Below, in pieces: positions 43,369-50,991 of a stretch of 64,000 bases of DNA. Numbering within the stretch: position 1 is the first letter of the stretch; every line of letters starts with the position of its first letter. The translations under genes and the position numbers were made by a program. The stretch comes from Rosenbergiella nectarea (GTDB lineage: Bacteria; Pseudomonadota; Gammaproteobacteria; Enterobacterales; Enterobacteriaceae): positions 1-64,000 of the forward strand of contig NZ_FOGC01000010.1 of NCBI RefSeq assembly GCF_900111105.1. Direction: 5' to 3'. The notes beneath the pieces were generated by a model. It made no database searches. It was given only the letters and a program-made list of their open reading frames with translations, and was not told where the DNA came from.

Positions 43369-43860
43369 GTGAAAACCCAACTTATCACTCGTGAAGGCTA
43401 CAATAAGTTGAAACAAGAGCTCGACCAGCTGTGGCGAGAAGAGCGTCCAGAAGTCACAAAAAAAGTGACCTGGGCTGCCAGTTTGGGCGATCGTAGTGAA
43501 AATGCTGACTACCAATACAATAAAAAGCGTTTAAGAGAAATTGATCGCCGAGTTCGCTATCTCCGCAAGAGCCTCGAATCACTCCGTATTGTCGACTACT
43601 CACCGCAACAAGAGGGTAAAGTTTTCTTTGGTGCACAAGTGGAAATTGAAAATGATGACGGGGATACTCTCGCCTTTCGAATAGTGGGTTACGACGAGAT
43701 ATTTGGTCGTAATGACTATATCTCGATCGACTCACCAATGGCTAGAGCCTTACTGAAAAAAGAGGTCGGCGATAGCGCGACCGTCCAGACACCCTCAGGT
43801 CCCGCCGTATGGTACGTCAATAATATCAGTTATCTCTGCACACCTCAGGAAAATCCTTAA
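43369..43860 (+). CDS. greB: Transcription elongation factor GreB
   Basis: GreB enters the RNA polymerase secondary channel and stimulates cleavage of backtracked transcripts. I choose the GTG giving MKTQLITREGYNKLKQELDQ, preceded by AGAGG at eight bases; a GTG six codons earlier is not supported by homology. The 163-residue protein has the N-terminal coiled coil with the acidic tip GDRSENADYQYNKKRL (catalytic Asp/Glu) and the C-terminal FKBP-like domain. It is divergent from ompR. Confidence 0.97.
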   Translation: MKTQLITREGYNKLKQELDQLWREERPEVTKKVTWAASLGDRSENADYQYNKKRLREIDRRVRYLRKSLESLRIVDYSPQQEGKVFFGAQVEIENDDGDTLAFRIVGYDEIFGRNDYISIDSPMARALLKKEVGDSATVQTPSGPAVWYVNNISYLCTPQENP

Positions 43861-43942
43861 TCTGAACGCCCAGACTGGAAATTCACGGAGCATCGCCGTA
43901 TAACTGTCAGAAAATTTACCTCCTTATAAGCTACGAGTCACA

Positions 43943-46252
43943 ATGAAAAAGTCGCTAAGTCAGATCATTGCCAACGAATTGCAGGTCCGCATCGAACAAG
44001 TAGATGCCACGATACAACTCTATGACGAAGGTAACACTGTTCCTTTTATTGCCCGCTACCGTAAGGAAGTGACTGGAGGCTTGGACGACACCCAACTTCG
44101 TCAATTAGAAACACGTTTGACTTACCTACGGGAACTTGATGAGCGTCGGCAAACCATTCTTAACTCCATTTCAGAGCAAGGCAAATTAACCGACGAACTC
44201 GCCCAGTCGATTGACGCCGTATTAAGTAAGACTGAACTCGAAGATCTTTATCTACCTTATAAGCCTAAGCGCCGTACGCGCGGGCAGATCGCGATTGAAG
44301 CAGGTCTGGAACCGTTAGCTGATAAATTGTGGGCATCCCCTCAACTCGATCCGGAAGCGACTGCCGCAGAATTTGTTAATGCCGATAACGGTATCGCCGA
44401 TACGCGTGGCGCCTTAGATGGTGCTCGCTATATCCTGATGGAAAGATTTGCGGAAGATGCCTCATTGCTAGCAAAAGTCCGGCAGTATCTCTGGAAAAAT
44501 GCTCACCTAGTCTCCAAAGTCGTCGCAGGAAAAGAGACCGAAGGCGCGAAGTTTCGCGATTATTTCGACCATCACGAACTCTTGGCGACAACGCCTTCTC
44601 ACCGAGCACTCGCCATGCTGCGCGGACGCAACGAAGGTATTCTACAACTTTCGCTGAACCCAGATCCTCATAGTGAAGAGACGCCAAAAGAAAGCTTCGG
44701 TGAAACGTTAATTAGCGAACACCTTAACGTGCGTATCGCCAATGCACCCAGTGATACTTGGCGGAAGTCAGTCATTAGTTGGACATGGAAAATCAAAGTG
44801 CTGCTGCACTTAGAAACCGAACTGATGGGCTCGCTACGTGAACAGGCGGAACTTGAAGCCATCGATGTCTTCGCGCGTAATCTTAACGCACTGTTGATGG
44901 CCGCCCCCGCGGGCATGCGTGCCACGATGGGTCTGGATCCCGGATTACGTACCGGCGTAAAAGTGGCTGTAGTAGACGCTACCGGTAAATTAGTCGCGAC
45001 CGATACTGTCTATCCTCATACCGGTCAAGCAGCTAAAGCTGCCACGGCAGTCGCTATGCTTTGCCAGCGACATAACGTTGAGTTGGTGGCGATTGGTAAC
45101 GGCACGGCTTCACGGGAGACTGAGCGCTTTTTTATTGAACTCAAAAAACAGTTCCCCGGCGTTACCGCCGAAAAGGTGATTGTTAGCGAAGCTGGCGCAT
45201 CCGTCTATTCCGCTTCTGAACTTGCGGCATTAGAGTTTCCAACTCTCGATGTGTCGTTACGAGGCGCAGTCTCTATCGCACGAAGACTGCAGGATCCTCT
45301 AGCTGAACTGGTAAAAATTGATCCTAAATCGATCGGGGTCGGCCAATATCAACATGATGTGAGCCAGACGCAATTAGCCAAAAAACTCGATACCGTTGTT
45401 GAAGATTGTGTGAACGCCGTGGGGGTCGACCTTAATACCGCCTCCGTACCGCTATTGACGCGTGTTGCCGGCTTAAGCCGTATGATTGCGCAGAATATCG
45501 TGCAATGGCGCGACAACAACGGCCGTTTCATGAACCGGCAACAACTTCTCAAAGTGACTCGTCTTGGTCCCAAAGCTTTTGAGCAGTGTGCCGGGTTTTT
45601 ACGTATCAACCAAGGGGATAATCCTCTCGATGCTTCGACGGTTCACCCTGAAGCTTATCCTGTGGTCGAGCGGATCATCGCACAGACTCAAGAGCAACTC
45701 GCTTCACTAATGGGAAATAGCACGGCTATTCGTGCCTTATCCGCTTCTCAGTTCACTGATGAACGGTTTGGCCTACCAACCGTTACCGACATTCTCAAAG
45801 AACTTGAGAAGCCTGGTCGCGATCCTCGTCCAGAGTTTAAGACGGCTACCTTCGCCGAAGGTATCGAAACGATGGATGACCTTACCCCTGGCTTAATTCT
45901 AGAGGGAACAGTCACCAACGTGACCAATTTCGGAGCCTTTGTCGATATTGGTGTACACCAAGATGGCTTGGTCCACATTTCTTCATTAGCCAACCGTTTT
46001 GTCAGCGACCCACACGAAGTGATTAAAACCGGCGAAATCGTCAAAGTGAAGGTACTGGAAGTCGATCTGGCGAGAAAACGCATCGCGCTAACCATGCGCC
46101 TTGATGAACAGCCGGGTGAGACGCAATCGCGGCGTAGCGTAGCCCCTGAAAAAGCTAACCCTAAGCAAGCTCGCCAGCCTTCACGTCAAGCCTCGACGCA
46201 AGGCAATAGCGCGATGGGCGATGCACTCGCGGCGGCGTTCAAGAAAAAGTAG
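43943..46252 (+). CDS. yhgF: Tex-family transcription accessory protein YhgF
   Basis: This is a Tex-type nucleic-acid-binding protein; it is conserved across bacteria and linked to transcription and tolerance of genome stress. The 769-residue protein has an N-terminal helical region, a YqgF-like RNase H fold ([20 protein letters not shown]), a helix-hairpin-helix pair ([15 protein letters not shown] and [14 protein letters not shown]), and a C-terminal S1 domain ([20 protein letters not shown]). A basic, low-complexity tail follows. In E. coli feoABC comes next; here the next gene is an ABM-domain protein. Confidence 0.96.
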   Translation: MKKSLSQIIANELQVRIEQVDATIQLYDEGNTVPFIARYRKEVTGGLDDTQLRQLETRLTYLRELDERRQTILNSISEQGKLTDELAQSIDAVLSKTELEDLYLPYKPKRRTRGQIAIEAGLEPLADKLWASPQLDPEATAAEFVNADNGIADTRGALDGARYILMERFAEDASLLAKVRQYLWKNAHLVSKVVAGKETEGAKFRDYFDHHELLATTPSHRALAMLRGRNEGILQLSLNPDPHSEETPKESFGETLISEHLNVRIANAPSDTWRKSVISWTWKIKVLLHLETELMGSLREQAELEAIDVFARNLNALLMAAPAGMRATMGLDPGLRTGVKVAVVDATGKLVATDTVYPHTGQAAKAATAVAMLCQRHNVELVAIGNGTASRETERFFIELKKQFPGVTAEKVIVSEAGASVYSASELAALEFPTLDVSLRGAVSIARRLQDPLAELVKIDPKSIGVGQYQHDVSQTQLAKKLDTVVEDCVNAVGVDLNTASVPLLTRVAGLSRMIAQNIVQWRDNNGRFMNRQQLLKVTRLGPKAFEQCAGFLRINQGDNPLDASTVHPEAYPVVERIIAQTQEQLASLMGNSTAIRALSASQFTDERFGLPTVTDILKELEKPGRDPRPEFKTATFAEGIETMDDLTPGLILEGTVTNVTNFGAFVDIGVHQDGLVHISSLANRFVSDPHEVIKTGEIVKVKVLEVDLARKRIALTMRLDEQPGETQSRRSVAPEKANPKQARQPSRQASTQGNSAMGDALAAAFKKK

Positions 46253-46258
46253 TCTTCT

Positions 46259-46286
46259 ATCAATCCTGCCCGAGGGCAGGATTGAT
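46259..46286. terminator. Hairpin between yhgF and the ABM-domain gene
   Basis: A perfect 12-bp stem (46259-46270 with 46275-46286) and four-base loop sit between convergent genes. No T-run is needed to see it, but flanks are AT-rich. Confidence 0.7.
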
Positions 46287-46290
46287 ACGG

Positions 46291-46590
46291 TTATAACTGT
46301 CCGAGCGTTTTCGTTACCACGACTTCAAGTTCTGCTAATCCATCGATCTCGGCAAGAAGCTTTTTGAACGGTGGTTGCTGCATGTGTGTATCCAACGCTT
46401 CCTGACTGCTCCAGCACTCCAGCATGATATAACGCCGTGGTTGCTGAATATCCTGAGTCAGTACGTAGGATTGACAACCTGCCTCGGCTTGCACTGCTTG
46501 CTCTGCTGCCTTGAGCGCACGCTCAACAACGGTTTCATTCCCAGGCTTTGCTGTAACATAGGCAATAACGTTAATTAAGGGTTGCATCAT
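46291..46590 (-). CDS. ABM-domain protein, putative quinol monooxygenase
   Basis: A 99-residue protein of the antibiotic-biosynthesis-monooxygenase (ABM) fold, similar in style to YgiN. Motifs include INVIAYVTAKPGNETVVERA at the N-terminus, CQSYVLTQDIQQPRRYIMLE and a helical C-terminus ending in a strand (LAELEVVVTKT). These proteins are small dimeric ferredoxin-like folds, and several act on quinols; the activity cannot be told from sequence. GAGGAAGAA precedes two consecutive ATG codons. It sits where feoABC and yhgA are in E. coli. Confidence 0.85.
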   Translation of the reverse strand: MMQPLINVIAYVTAKPGNETVVERALKAAEQAVQAEAGCQSYVLTQDIQQPRRYIMLECWSSQEALDTHMQQPPFKKLLAEIDGLAELEVVVTKTLGQL

Positions 46591-46661
46591 TTCTTCCTCA
46601 TTGTGACTTAATTACCTGGTTACTATAAGACAGTATCCACTAACACTAGTGGGCGATAATG

Positions 46662-47423
46662 CTAATGCGTAAAGTTAATAATCGCCTCGCAGAATTCCTC
46701 TGGATGTGAAATGAACGGTGCATGCGCGGCGTGTTCAATCACTATCGATTGACTGGCTGGCCATAACTTATCGAGTAGCGGAATACTTTTACGAGGGACT
46801 AAGCTATCTAAGGCACCGTAAATTCGTAGGGTCGGCGCAGCTATCTTAGAAAGTTTTTCGCGTAAATCATCGTGTTGTAAAATATTGAGTCCCTGATTAA
46901 GCACCGCTAATGAGGCTTGAGGCTGATTAATGATCGCCTGCTTAAGCGTTTTGGTATTCAATGAGGCATTCGCGGTCCCCAAACTTTGTAAGGCAATAAA
47001 CCGCTCAATAGTCCGGCGGAAATCGGTCGCTAATTGTGTTTGAAAGTTATCTAAAACCTGTGGTGTGATCCCCGGCCACTGCGCTCTTTCGCTGAAACAG
47101 GGAGAAGAGGCAACAAAAATAAGTTGCTTAACCTGCTCTTTAAAGTCGATGGCTAGTTGTGCCGCGACTAGCCCCCCCAGGGACCAACCGAGTACGATAC
47201 TTTGTGAGGGAATATGTGGCGCGATATGGCTGGCCAGCGCACCAAGATTTAAGGCGTCATAAGGTTGACTTCGACCATAGCCTGGAAGATCGATCAGGGT
47301 AATCGAAAAATGAGGGCTGAGTGGCGTTAAAATGAAATCCCACACTTGGGAGTTCAATCCCCATCCGTGGAGTAGCACAAGTGATTGATCGCCTTGTCCA
47401 TAGTGTTGTGTAAATAGGGTCAT
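46662..47423 (-). CDS. bioH: Pimeloyl-ACP methyl ester carboxylesterase BioH
   Basis: BioH cleaves the methyl ester of pimeloyl-ACP to end the BioC-dependent route to the biotin precursor. I place the start at the ATG giving MTLFTQHYGQGDQSLVLLHG, the family N-terminus; the reading frame continues 78 codons upstream through gntX DNA and is not part of the protein. The 253-residue hydrolase has the Ser81 nucleophile in GWSLGGL, Asp in GALDSLVPR and His in EHAAHAPF. It is divergent from gntX with 28 bases between starts. Confidence 0.97.
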   Translation of the reverse strand: MTLFTQHYGQGDQSLVLLHGWGLNSQVWDFILTPLSPHFSITLIDLPGYGRSQPYDALNLGALASHIAPHIPSQSIVLGWSLGGLVAAQLAIDFKEQVKQLIFVASSPCFSERAQWPGITPQVLDNFQTQLATDFRRTIERFIALQSLGTANASLNTKTLKQAIINQPQASLAVLNQGLNILQHDDLREKLSKIAAPTLRIYGALDSLVPRKSIPLLDKLWPASQSIVIEHAAHAPFISHPEEFCEAIINFTH

Positions 47424-47451
47424 AGTCTCTGTTCTCTTGGAGGTATAGCCT

Positions 47452-48135
47452 ATGTTAACAATCAAAAGCAGGTGTTGGATATGTATGCTGCCCGTTTGGC
47501 AAGCATCGGTGGGGATTTGCTCCTGGTGCGAACAGAAATTATTGCTCGACCAACCGCGTTGCTTAAGCTGCGCTTTACCAACTGATGCCGTAAGCATCAC
47601 CTGCAGCGCCTGCCAACAATCCCCCTTTTCGTGGCAAGGTACGATTACGGCGGCCAATTACCTTCCCCCTCTCAGTAAACTTCTTCACCAGTTCAAGTTT
47701 TCATCACAGACCGCACTTGCCGCCATGCTTTCGAGATTAATTTTGCTAAACTATTTACACTACCGACGGCATTACCAGTGGCAGAAACCTGATGTCGTTG
47801 TCGCCGTTCCCTTACATCCTAAGCGTTATCAACAACGGGGCTTTAACCAAAGCGATCTTCTCGCGAGGCCTCTCGCTCGCTGGCTCGCTTGCCAATATTG
47901 GCCCAATGCCATACGTTGTACGAAATTAACTTCGGCGCAACACACTCTCGATAGGGCGAGCCGTCAACATAACCTTGATCGAGTGTATGACGTTACTACC
48001 ACTCTCTATGGCAAACATGTTGCGCTCGTGGATGATGTGCTGACGACAGGTGCAACGGCTCGAGAAATCGTTAGGCTTTTGCAGCAACAGCAAGCCGCTA
48101 GCGTGCAAGTGTGGTGCTTGTGCCGTACCTTGTAG
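47452..48135 (+). CDS. gntX: ComF-family phosphoribosyltransferase-like protein GntX
   Basis: GntX belongs to the ComF family and is needed in E. coli for use of DNA as a nutrient; despite its name its link to gluconate is indirect. The 227-residue protein has an N-terminal double zinc finger (CWIC, CSWC, CLSC, CSAC) and a C-terminal phosphoribosyltransferase fold with the PRPP-binding motif VALVDDVLTTGATARE. With hofMNOPQ also complete, the DNA-utilisation set in this window is whole. It is upstream of nfuA. Confidence 0.94.
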   Translation: MLTIKSRCWICMLPVWQASVGICSWCEQKLLLDQPRCLSCALPTDAVSITCSACQQSPFSWQGTITAANYLPPLSKLLHQFKFSSQTALAAMLSRLILLNYLHYRRHYQWQKPDVVVAVPLHPKRYQQRGFNQSDLLARPLARWLACQYWPNAIRCTKLTSAQHTLDRASRQHNLDRVYDVTTTLYGKHVALVDDVLTTGATAREIVRLLQQQQAASVQVWCLCRTL

Positions 48136-48192
48136 AGTAGCAATGATGCGCGTAAGATGACTTTTAACATAGATAACATTGAGCGATGTCTT

Positions 48193-48768
48193 ATGATTCA
48201 TATAACCGATACAGCCCAACAACATTTTGCGAAATTGCTCACCAAGCAAGAGCCAGGGACTCAGATCCGTGTCTTCGTCATTAATCCCGGTACGCCTACC
48301 GCGGAATGTGGGGTGTCGTACTGCCCGCCAGATGCTGTTGAAAGCACCGATACGGAATTAAAATACGAATTTCTCACCGCTTATGTCGATGAGTTAAGCG
48401 CACCGTATCTGGATGAAGCAGAGATTGATTTCGTCACAGATAATCTGGGTTCCCAACTTACCTTGAAAGCGCCTAACGCTAAGATGCGTAAAGTATCTGA
48501 CGATGCACCATTGATTGAGCGTGTCGAATATCAATTACAGGCCCAAATCAACCCACAACTCGCAAGCCACGGCGGAAAAGTCTCTCTTATGGAGATAACA
48601 CCAGAAGGCTACGCTATCTTGCAATTTGGCGGCGGATGTAATGGCTGTTCAATGGTCGATGTCACCCTGAAAGAAGGGATTGAGAAAGAGCTTCTAGCAA
48701 CCTTCCCTGAGCTGAAAGGCGTACGAGATTTGACCGAACACCAGCGTGGCGAGCACTCCTATTATTAA
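48193..48768 (+). CDS. nfuA: Iron-sulfur cluster carrier NfuA
   Basis: NfuA carries and donates 4Fe-4S clusters, protecting Fe-S enzymes under iron limitation and oxidative stress, and it repairs lipoyl synthase. The 191-residue protein has an N-terminal degenerate A-type domain ([14 protein letters not shown]) and the C-terminal Nfu domain with the cluster ligand motif CNGC. I choose the ATG for [16 protein letters not shown], matching the family; a longer frame begins 12 codons upstream. Directly downstream E. coli has gntT and the mal genes; here glpR converges. Confidence 0.97.
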   Translation: MIHITDTAQQHFAKLLTKQEPGTQIRVFVINPGTPTAECGVSYCPPDAVESTDTELKYEFLTAYVDELSAPYLDEAEIDFVTDNLGSQLTLKAPNAKMRKVSDDAPLIERVEYQLQAQINPQLASHGGKVSLMEITPEGYAILQFGGGCNGCSMVDVTLKEGIEKELLATFPELKGVRDLTEHQRGEHSYY

Positions 48769-48771
48769 GCG

Positions 48772-48802
48772 ATGATCCTGCCCGGATGTCGGGCAGGATC
48801 AT
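48772..48802. terminator. Strong hairpin between nfuA and glpR
   Basis: A perfect 13-bp stem (48772-48784 with 48790-48802) with a five-base loop separates the convergent genes and abuts the glpR stop. Confidence 0.8.
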
Positions 48803-49560
48803 TAACATATCTCAAGCTTGACCGCATGTTGAGACAGTAGATGCAAAATAGGATCCGGCGGTAATTTGTCGGTAAAGAGTGAATCTAACATCTCCATTCC
48901 CCCTAAACTTACCATCGCTTTACGCCCAAACTTTGAACCATCAGTCACCAACATGACGCAACGTGAGTTCTCAATAATCGCCCGTTTGGTCCGTACTTCG
49001 TGGTAGTCGAATTCTAGCATCGTACCGGCTTCATCAATTCCGCTGATACCAATCACGCCAAAATCGAGTCGAAATTGCGAGATAAAATCCATCGTCGCTT
49101 CGCCAATAATTCCACCATCGCGGGCACGTAATGTCCCCCCGGCAATAATGACGCGAAAGTCTGTCTTCGCCATCATCAATTGGGCAACATTGAGGTTATT
49201 GGTCACAATTTGTAGATTGTGGTGGCCCATTAGAGCGTGAGCCACAGCTTCTGGAGTGGTACCGATATCGATAAAAAGGGTCGAGCCGTCTGGAATTTGC
49301 TGAGCGACTTTCGCTGCAATACGCGTTTTCGCACTTGAGTGCATCATCTTACGATCATGCCAATCCGTATTTTCGGCACTGGAAGGCAGCGCCGCGCCAC
49401 CATGATGGCGCTGAATAAGGTTTTGCTCAGCTAAATCATTAAGATCGCGGCGGATAGTTTGAGGAGTGACTGAAAAAAATTCAACTAACTCCTCAGTACT
49501 CACATATCCCTGGCGCTTCACGAGTTCCACAATAGCATCATGTCTCTGCGTCTGTTTCAT
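48802..49560 (-). CDS. glpR: Glycerol-3-phosphate regulon repressor GlpR
   Basis: GlpR is a DeoR-family repressor released by glycerol 3-phosphate. The 252-residue protein has an N-terminal helix-turn-helix (VSTEELVEFFSVTPQTIRRD) and a C-terminal effector domain (DIGTTPEAVAHAL, TNNLNVA, GGTLRARDGGIIG). It ends the glpE-glpG-glpR unit, 10 bases after glpG. GlpR-like operators are visible upstream of glpD in this window. Confidence 0.97.
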   Translation of the reverse strand: MKQTQRHDAIVELVKRQGYVSTEELVEFFSVTPQTIRRDLNDLAEQNLIQRHHGGAALPSSAENTDWHDRKMMHSSAKTRIAAKVAQQIPDGSTLFIDIGTTPEAVAHALMGHHNLQIVTNNLNVAQLMMAKTDFRVIIAGGTLRARDGGIIGEATMDFISQFRLDFGVIGISGIDEAGTMLEFDYHEVRTKRAIIENSRCVMLVTDGSKFGRKAMVSLGGMEMLDSLFTDKLPPDPILHLLSQHAVKLEIC

Positions 49561-49570
49561 TAAACGTCCT

Positions 49571-50404
49571 TCACTTACGCTTTTTCAGCGCCACTTGGCT
49601 ATCGACAAAAGCCATCGCCAGCCCAATGACGAGTCCAACAATATAGGCCATATTACTCATTGGGTTACCAAAGACCCCGTAGTAACCCGCCACTAACCAC
49701 AGCAGAGCAAATACGATCAGACCACGTTCTAGATAGATGCCACTGTCAGGGTCACGTTCACCCCTTAACCAGCTGTACCCCATTAAGGCATAAACGACTC
49801 CAGAGAGGCCACCAAACCAAATACCGCTGAACTTAGCTTGCATCCAACCGGACAATAACGCTGAGATAACCGTAATCACAAACAACTTACCGCTACCCAA
49901 ACGCTTCTCAATCACGCCTCCTAAGTACCACCACCACATCAAATTAAACATAATTTGTAGTAGGCTGAAATGGATAAATATGTGGCTGATCCAGCGCCAA
50001 ACTTGAAGCCCTTGCTCATTATTGGCAGGCCAGCTCAGCCAGTAGAAAATAGGCTGTTCTCCAATAAACATCAGTAATAAGTAGGTAATGACGACTAAAG
50101 CCATGACTGTCAGCGTCAGCGGCCCCGCGCGATCTTTAATATTTCGCCATAATTCTGCTTTAGGATAGCCAAGCCGAGTACCTGCTCGACCACTCTGCCA
50201 ACTTGCGGCAAGGTAACGCGGGTTGGAAGGGTCGCGAATAAATTGCTGTAATGCAGCGTTAACGTCATCCAGTTTTTGCTCGTCGTCGAGGAATAAGACG
50301 TAATTCTGCTGCTGTTCTATATGTAATTTAATACCTTGCGTAGCCATGTAATCAACAAAAGCATAGGCCATACGCGGGTTTGTAAATTCGGTGACTCGAA
50401 GCAT
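49571..50404 (-). CDS. glpG: Rhomboid-family protein GlpG lacking the catalytic histidine
   Basis: GlpG is normally an inner-membrane serine protease with a Ser-His dyad. The 277-residue protein aligns without gaps to the E. coli numbering through the membrane core. It has the cytosolic N-terminal domain (residues 1-80), six membrane helices, Ser201 in GGLSGVVYALMGY and Asn154. However residue 254, the catalytic His in AHIAG, is Tyr (codon TAT) in AYIVG, and residue 150, the oxyanion-side His, is Gln (codon CAA) in LLQIMFN. His141 and His145 are kept. The fold looks intact but proteolysis is doubtful. It lies between glpE and glpR. Confidence 0.95.
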   Translation of the reverse strand: MLRVTEFTNPRMAYAFVDYMATQGIKLHIEQQQNYVLFLDDEQKLDDVNAALQQFIRDPSNPRYLAASWQSGRAGTRLGYPKAELWRNIKDRAGPLTLTVMALVVITYLLLMFIGEQPIFYWLSWPANNEQGLQVWRWISHIFIHFSLLQIMFNLMWWWYLGGVIEKRLGSGKLFVITVISALLSGWMQAKFSGIWFGGLSGVVYALMGYSWLRGERDPDSGIYLERGLIVFALLWLVAGYYGVFGNPMSNMAYIVGLVIGLAMAFVDSQVALKKRK

Positions 50405-50432
50405 ATCGTCCTCAATACCTAGTATAATGGGA

Positions 50433-50768
50433 TTAAATCTCTTTAATCACTTGATCCGGGAAACGTGCATACCATGCATCAAACCCGCCATCCACACTAT
50501 AAACTTGGTCAAATCCTTGGTTAATCAAATATTGTGCCGCACCTTTGCTGCTATTGCCGTGATAACAGAGCACCAGCACCGGTTGGTCATAGTCACTGTC
50601 TTCGACAAACTGATTCAACGAACCGTTCGTAAGATGAAATGCTCCGCGAATATGGGCTTTTTCAAAACTTTGCGGATCACGAATATCAACCAGACGCGCC
50701 CCTTCTTGTAAGTATTTTTCTGCGGCCAGTACATCAATGCATTCGTAAGTATCCATAACTGTTCTCAA
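50433..50768 (-). CDS. glpE: Thiosulfate sulfurtransferase GlpE
   Basis: GlpE is a single-domain cytosolic rhodanese that moves sulfane sulfur from thiosulfate to cyanide or thioredoxin. The 111-residue protein has the active loop [14 protein letters not shown] with the persulfide Cys, and the N-terminal [18 protein letters not shown] motif. It is first in glpEGR, 28 bases before glpG, and divergent from glpD. Its upstream region carries a 17-base tandem duplication containing -10-like hexamers. Confidence 0.96.
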   Translation of the reverse strand: MRTVMDTYECIDVLAAEKYLQEGARLVDIRDPQSFEKAHIRGAFHLTNGSLNQFVEDSDYDQPVLVLCYHGNSSKGAAQYLINQGFDQVYSVDGGFDAWYARFPDQVIKEI

Positions 50769-50784
50769 AATTATTGCAGGTTCC

Positions 50785-50818
50785 TTATATTGTACCTCTA
50801 ATTATATTGTACCTCTAA
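50785..50818. repeat. 17-bp tandem duplication upstream of glpE
   Basis: Two adjacent, identical 17-base units, TTATATTGTACCTCTAA at 50785-50801 and 50802-50818. On the minus strand each carries TACAAT, a good -10 hexamer, 17-50 bases before the glpE ATG. Confidence 0.9.
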
Positions 50819-50872
50819 TTTCGTCTCGGTTAACCCTTTCCACGACGCTATTCCGCCTACGCCCACCTTAAA

Positions 50873-50888
50873 TGTTATTTCTATCACG
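50873..50888 (+). promoter_or_regulatory. Possible CRP site upstream of glpD
   Basis: TGTTA-N6-TCACG matches TGTGA-N6-TCACA at 8 of 10 core positions. It lies upstream of the GlpR operators, as the CRP site does in E. coli glpD. Confidence 0.5.
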
Positions 50889-50892
50889 CTAA

Positions 50893-50963
50893 TATGTTTT
50901 TTTACGGTTAAATATTGGCAAATATGTTTGGTTTCGATTACTATATTTTCGAAAACGAACATT
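50893..50963 (+). promoter_or_regulatory. Tandem GlpR operators before glpD
   Basis: The best site, 50944-50963, matches TATGTTCGATAACGAACATA at 17 of 20 positions. Weaker sites at 50923-50942 and 50893-50912 match at about 12 of 20, mainly through TATGTT and the CG half. The strong site ends 28 bases before the GTG start, so binding would block the promoter. Confidence 0.75.
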
Positions 50964-50991
50964 ATTGACAGCCAATAAGCGAGGAGTGCAC

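Noticed and set aside
47424-47657. 78-codon N-terminal extension of bioH
   Set aside because: It runs through the divergent gntX gene, has no family resemblance, and the canonical BioH start lies downstream.
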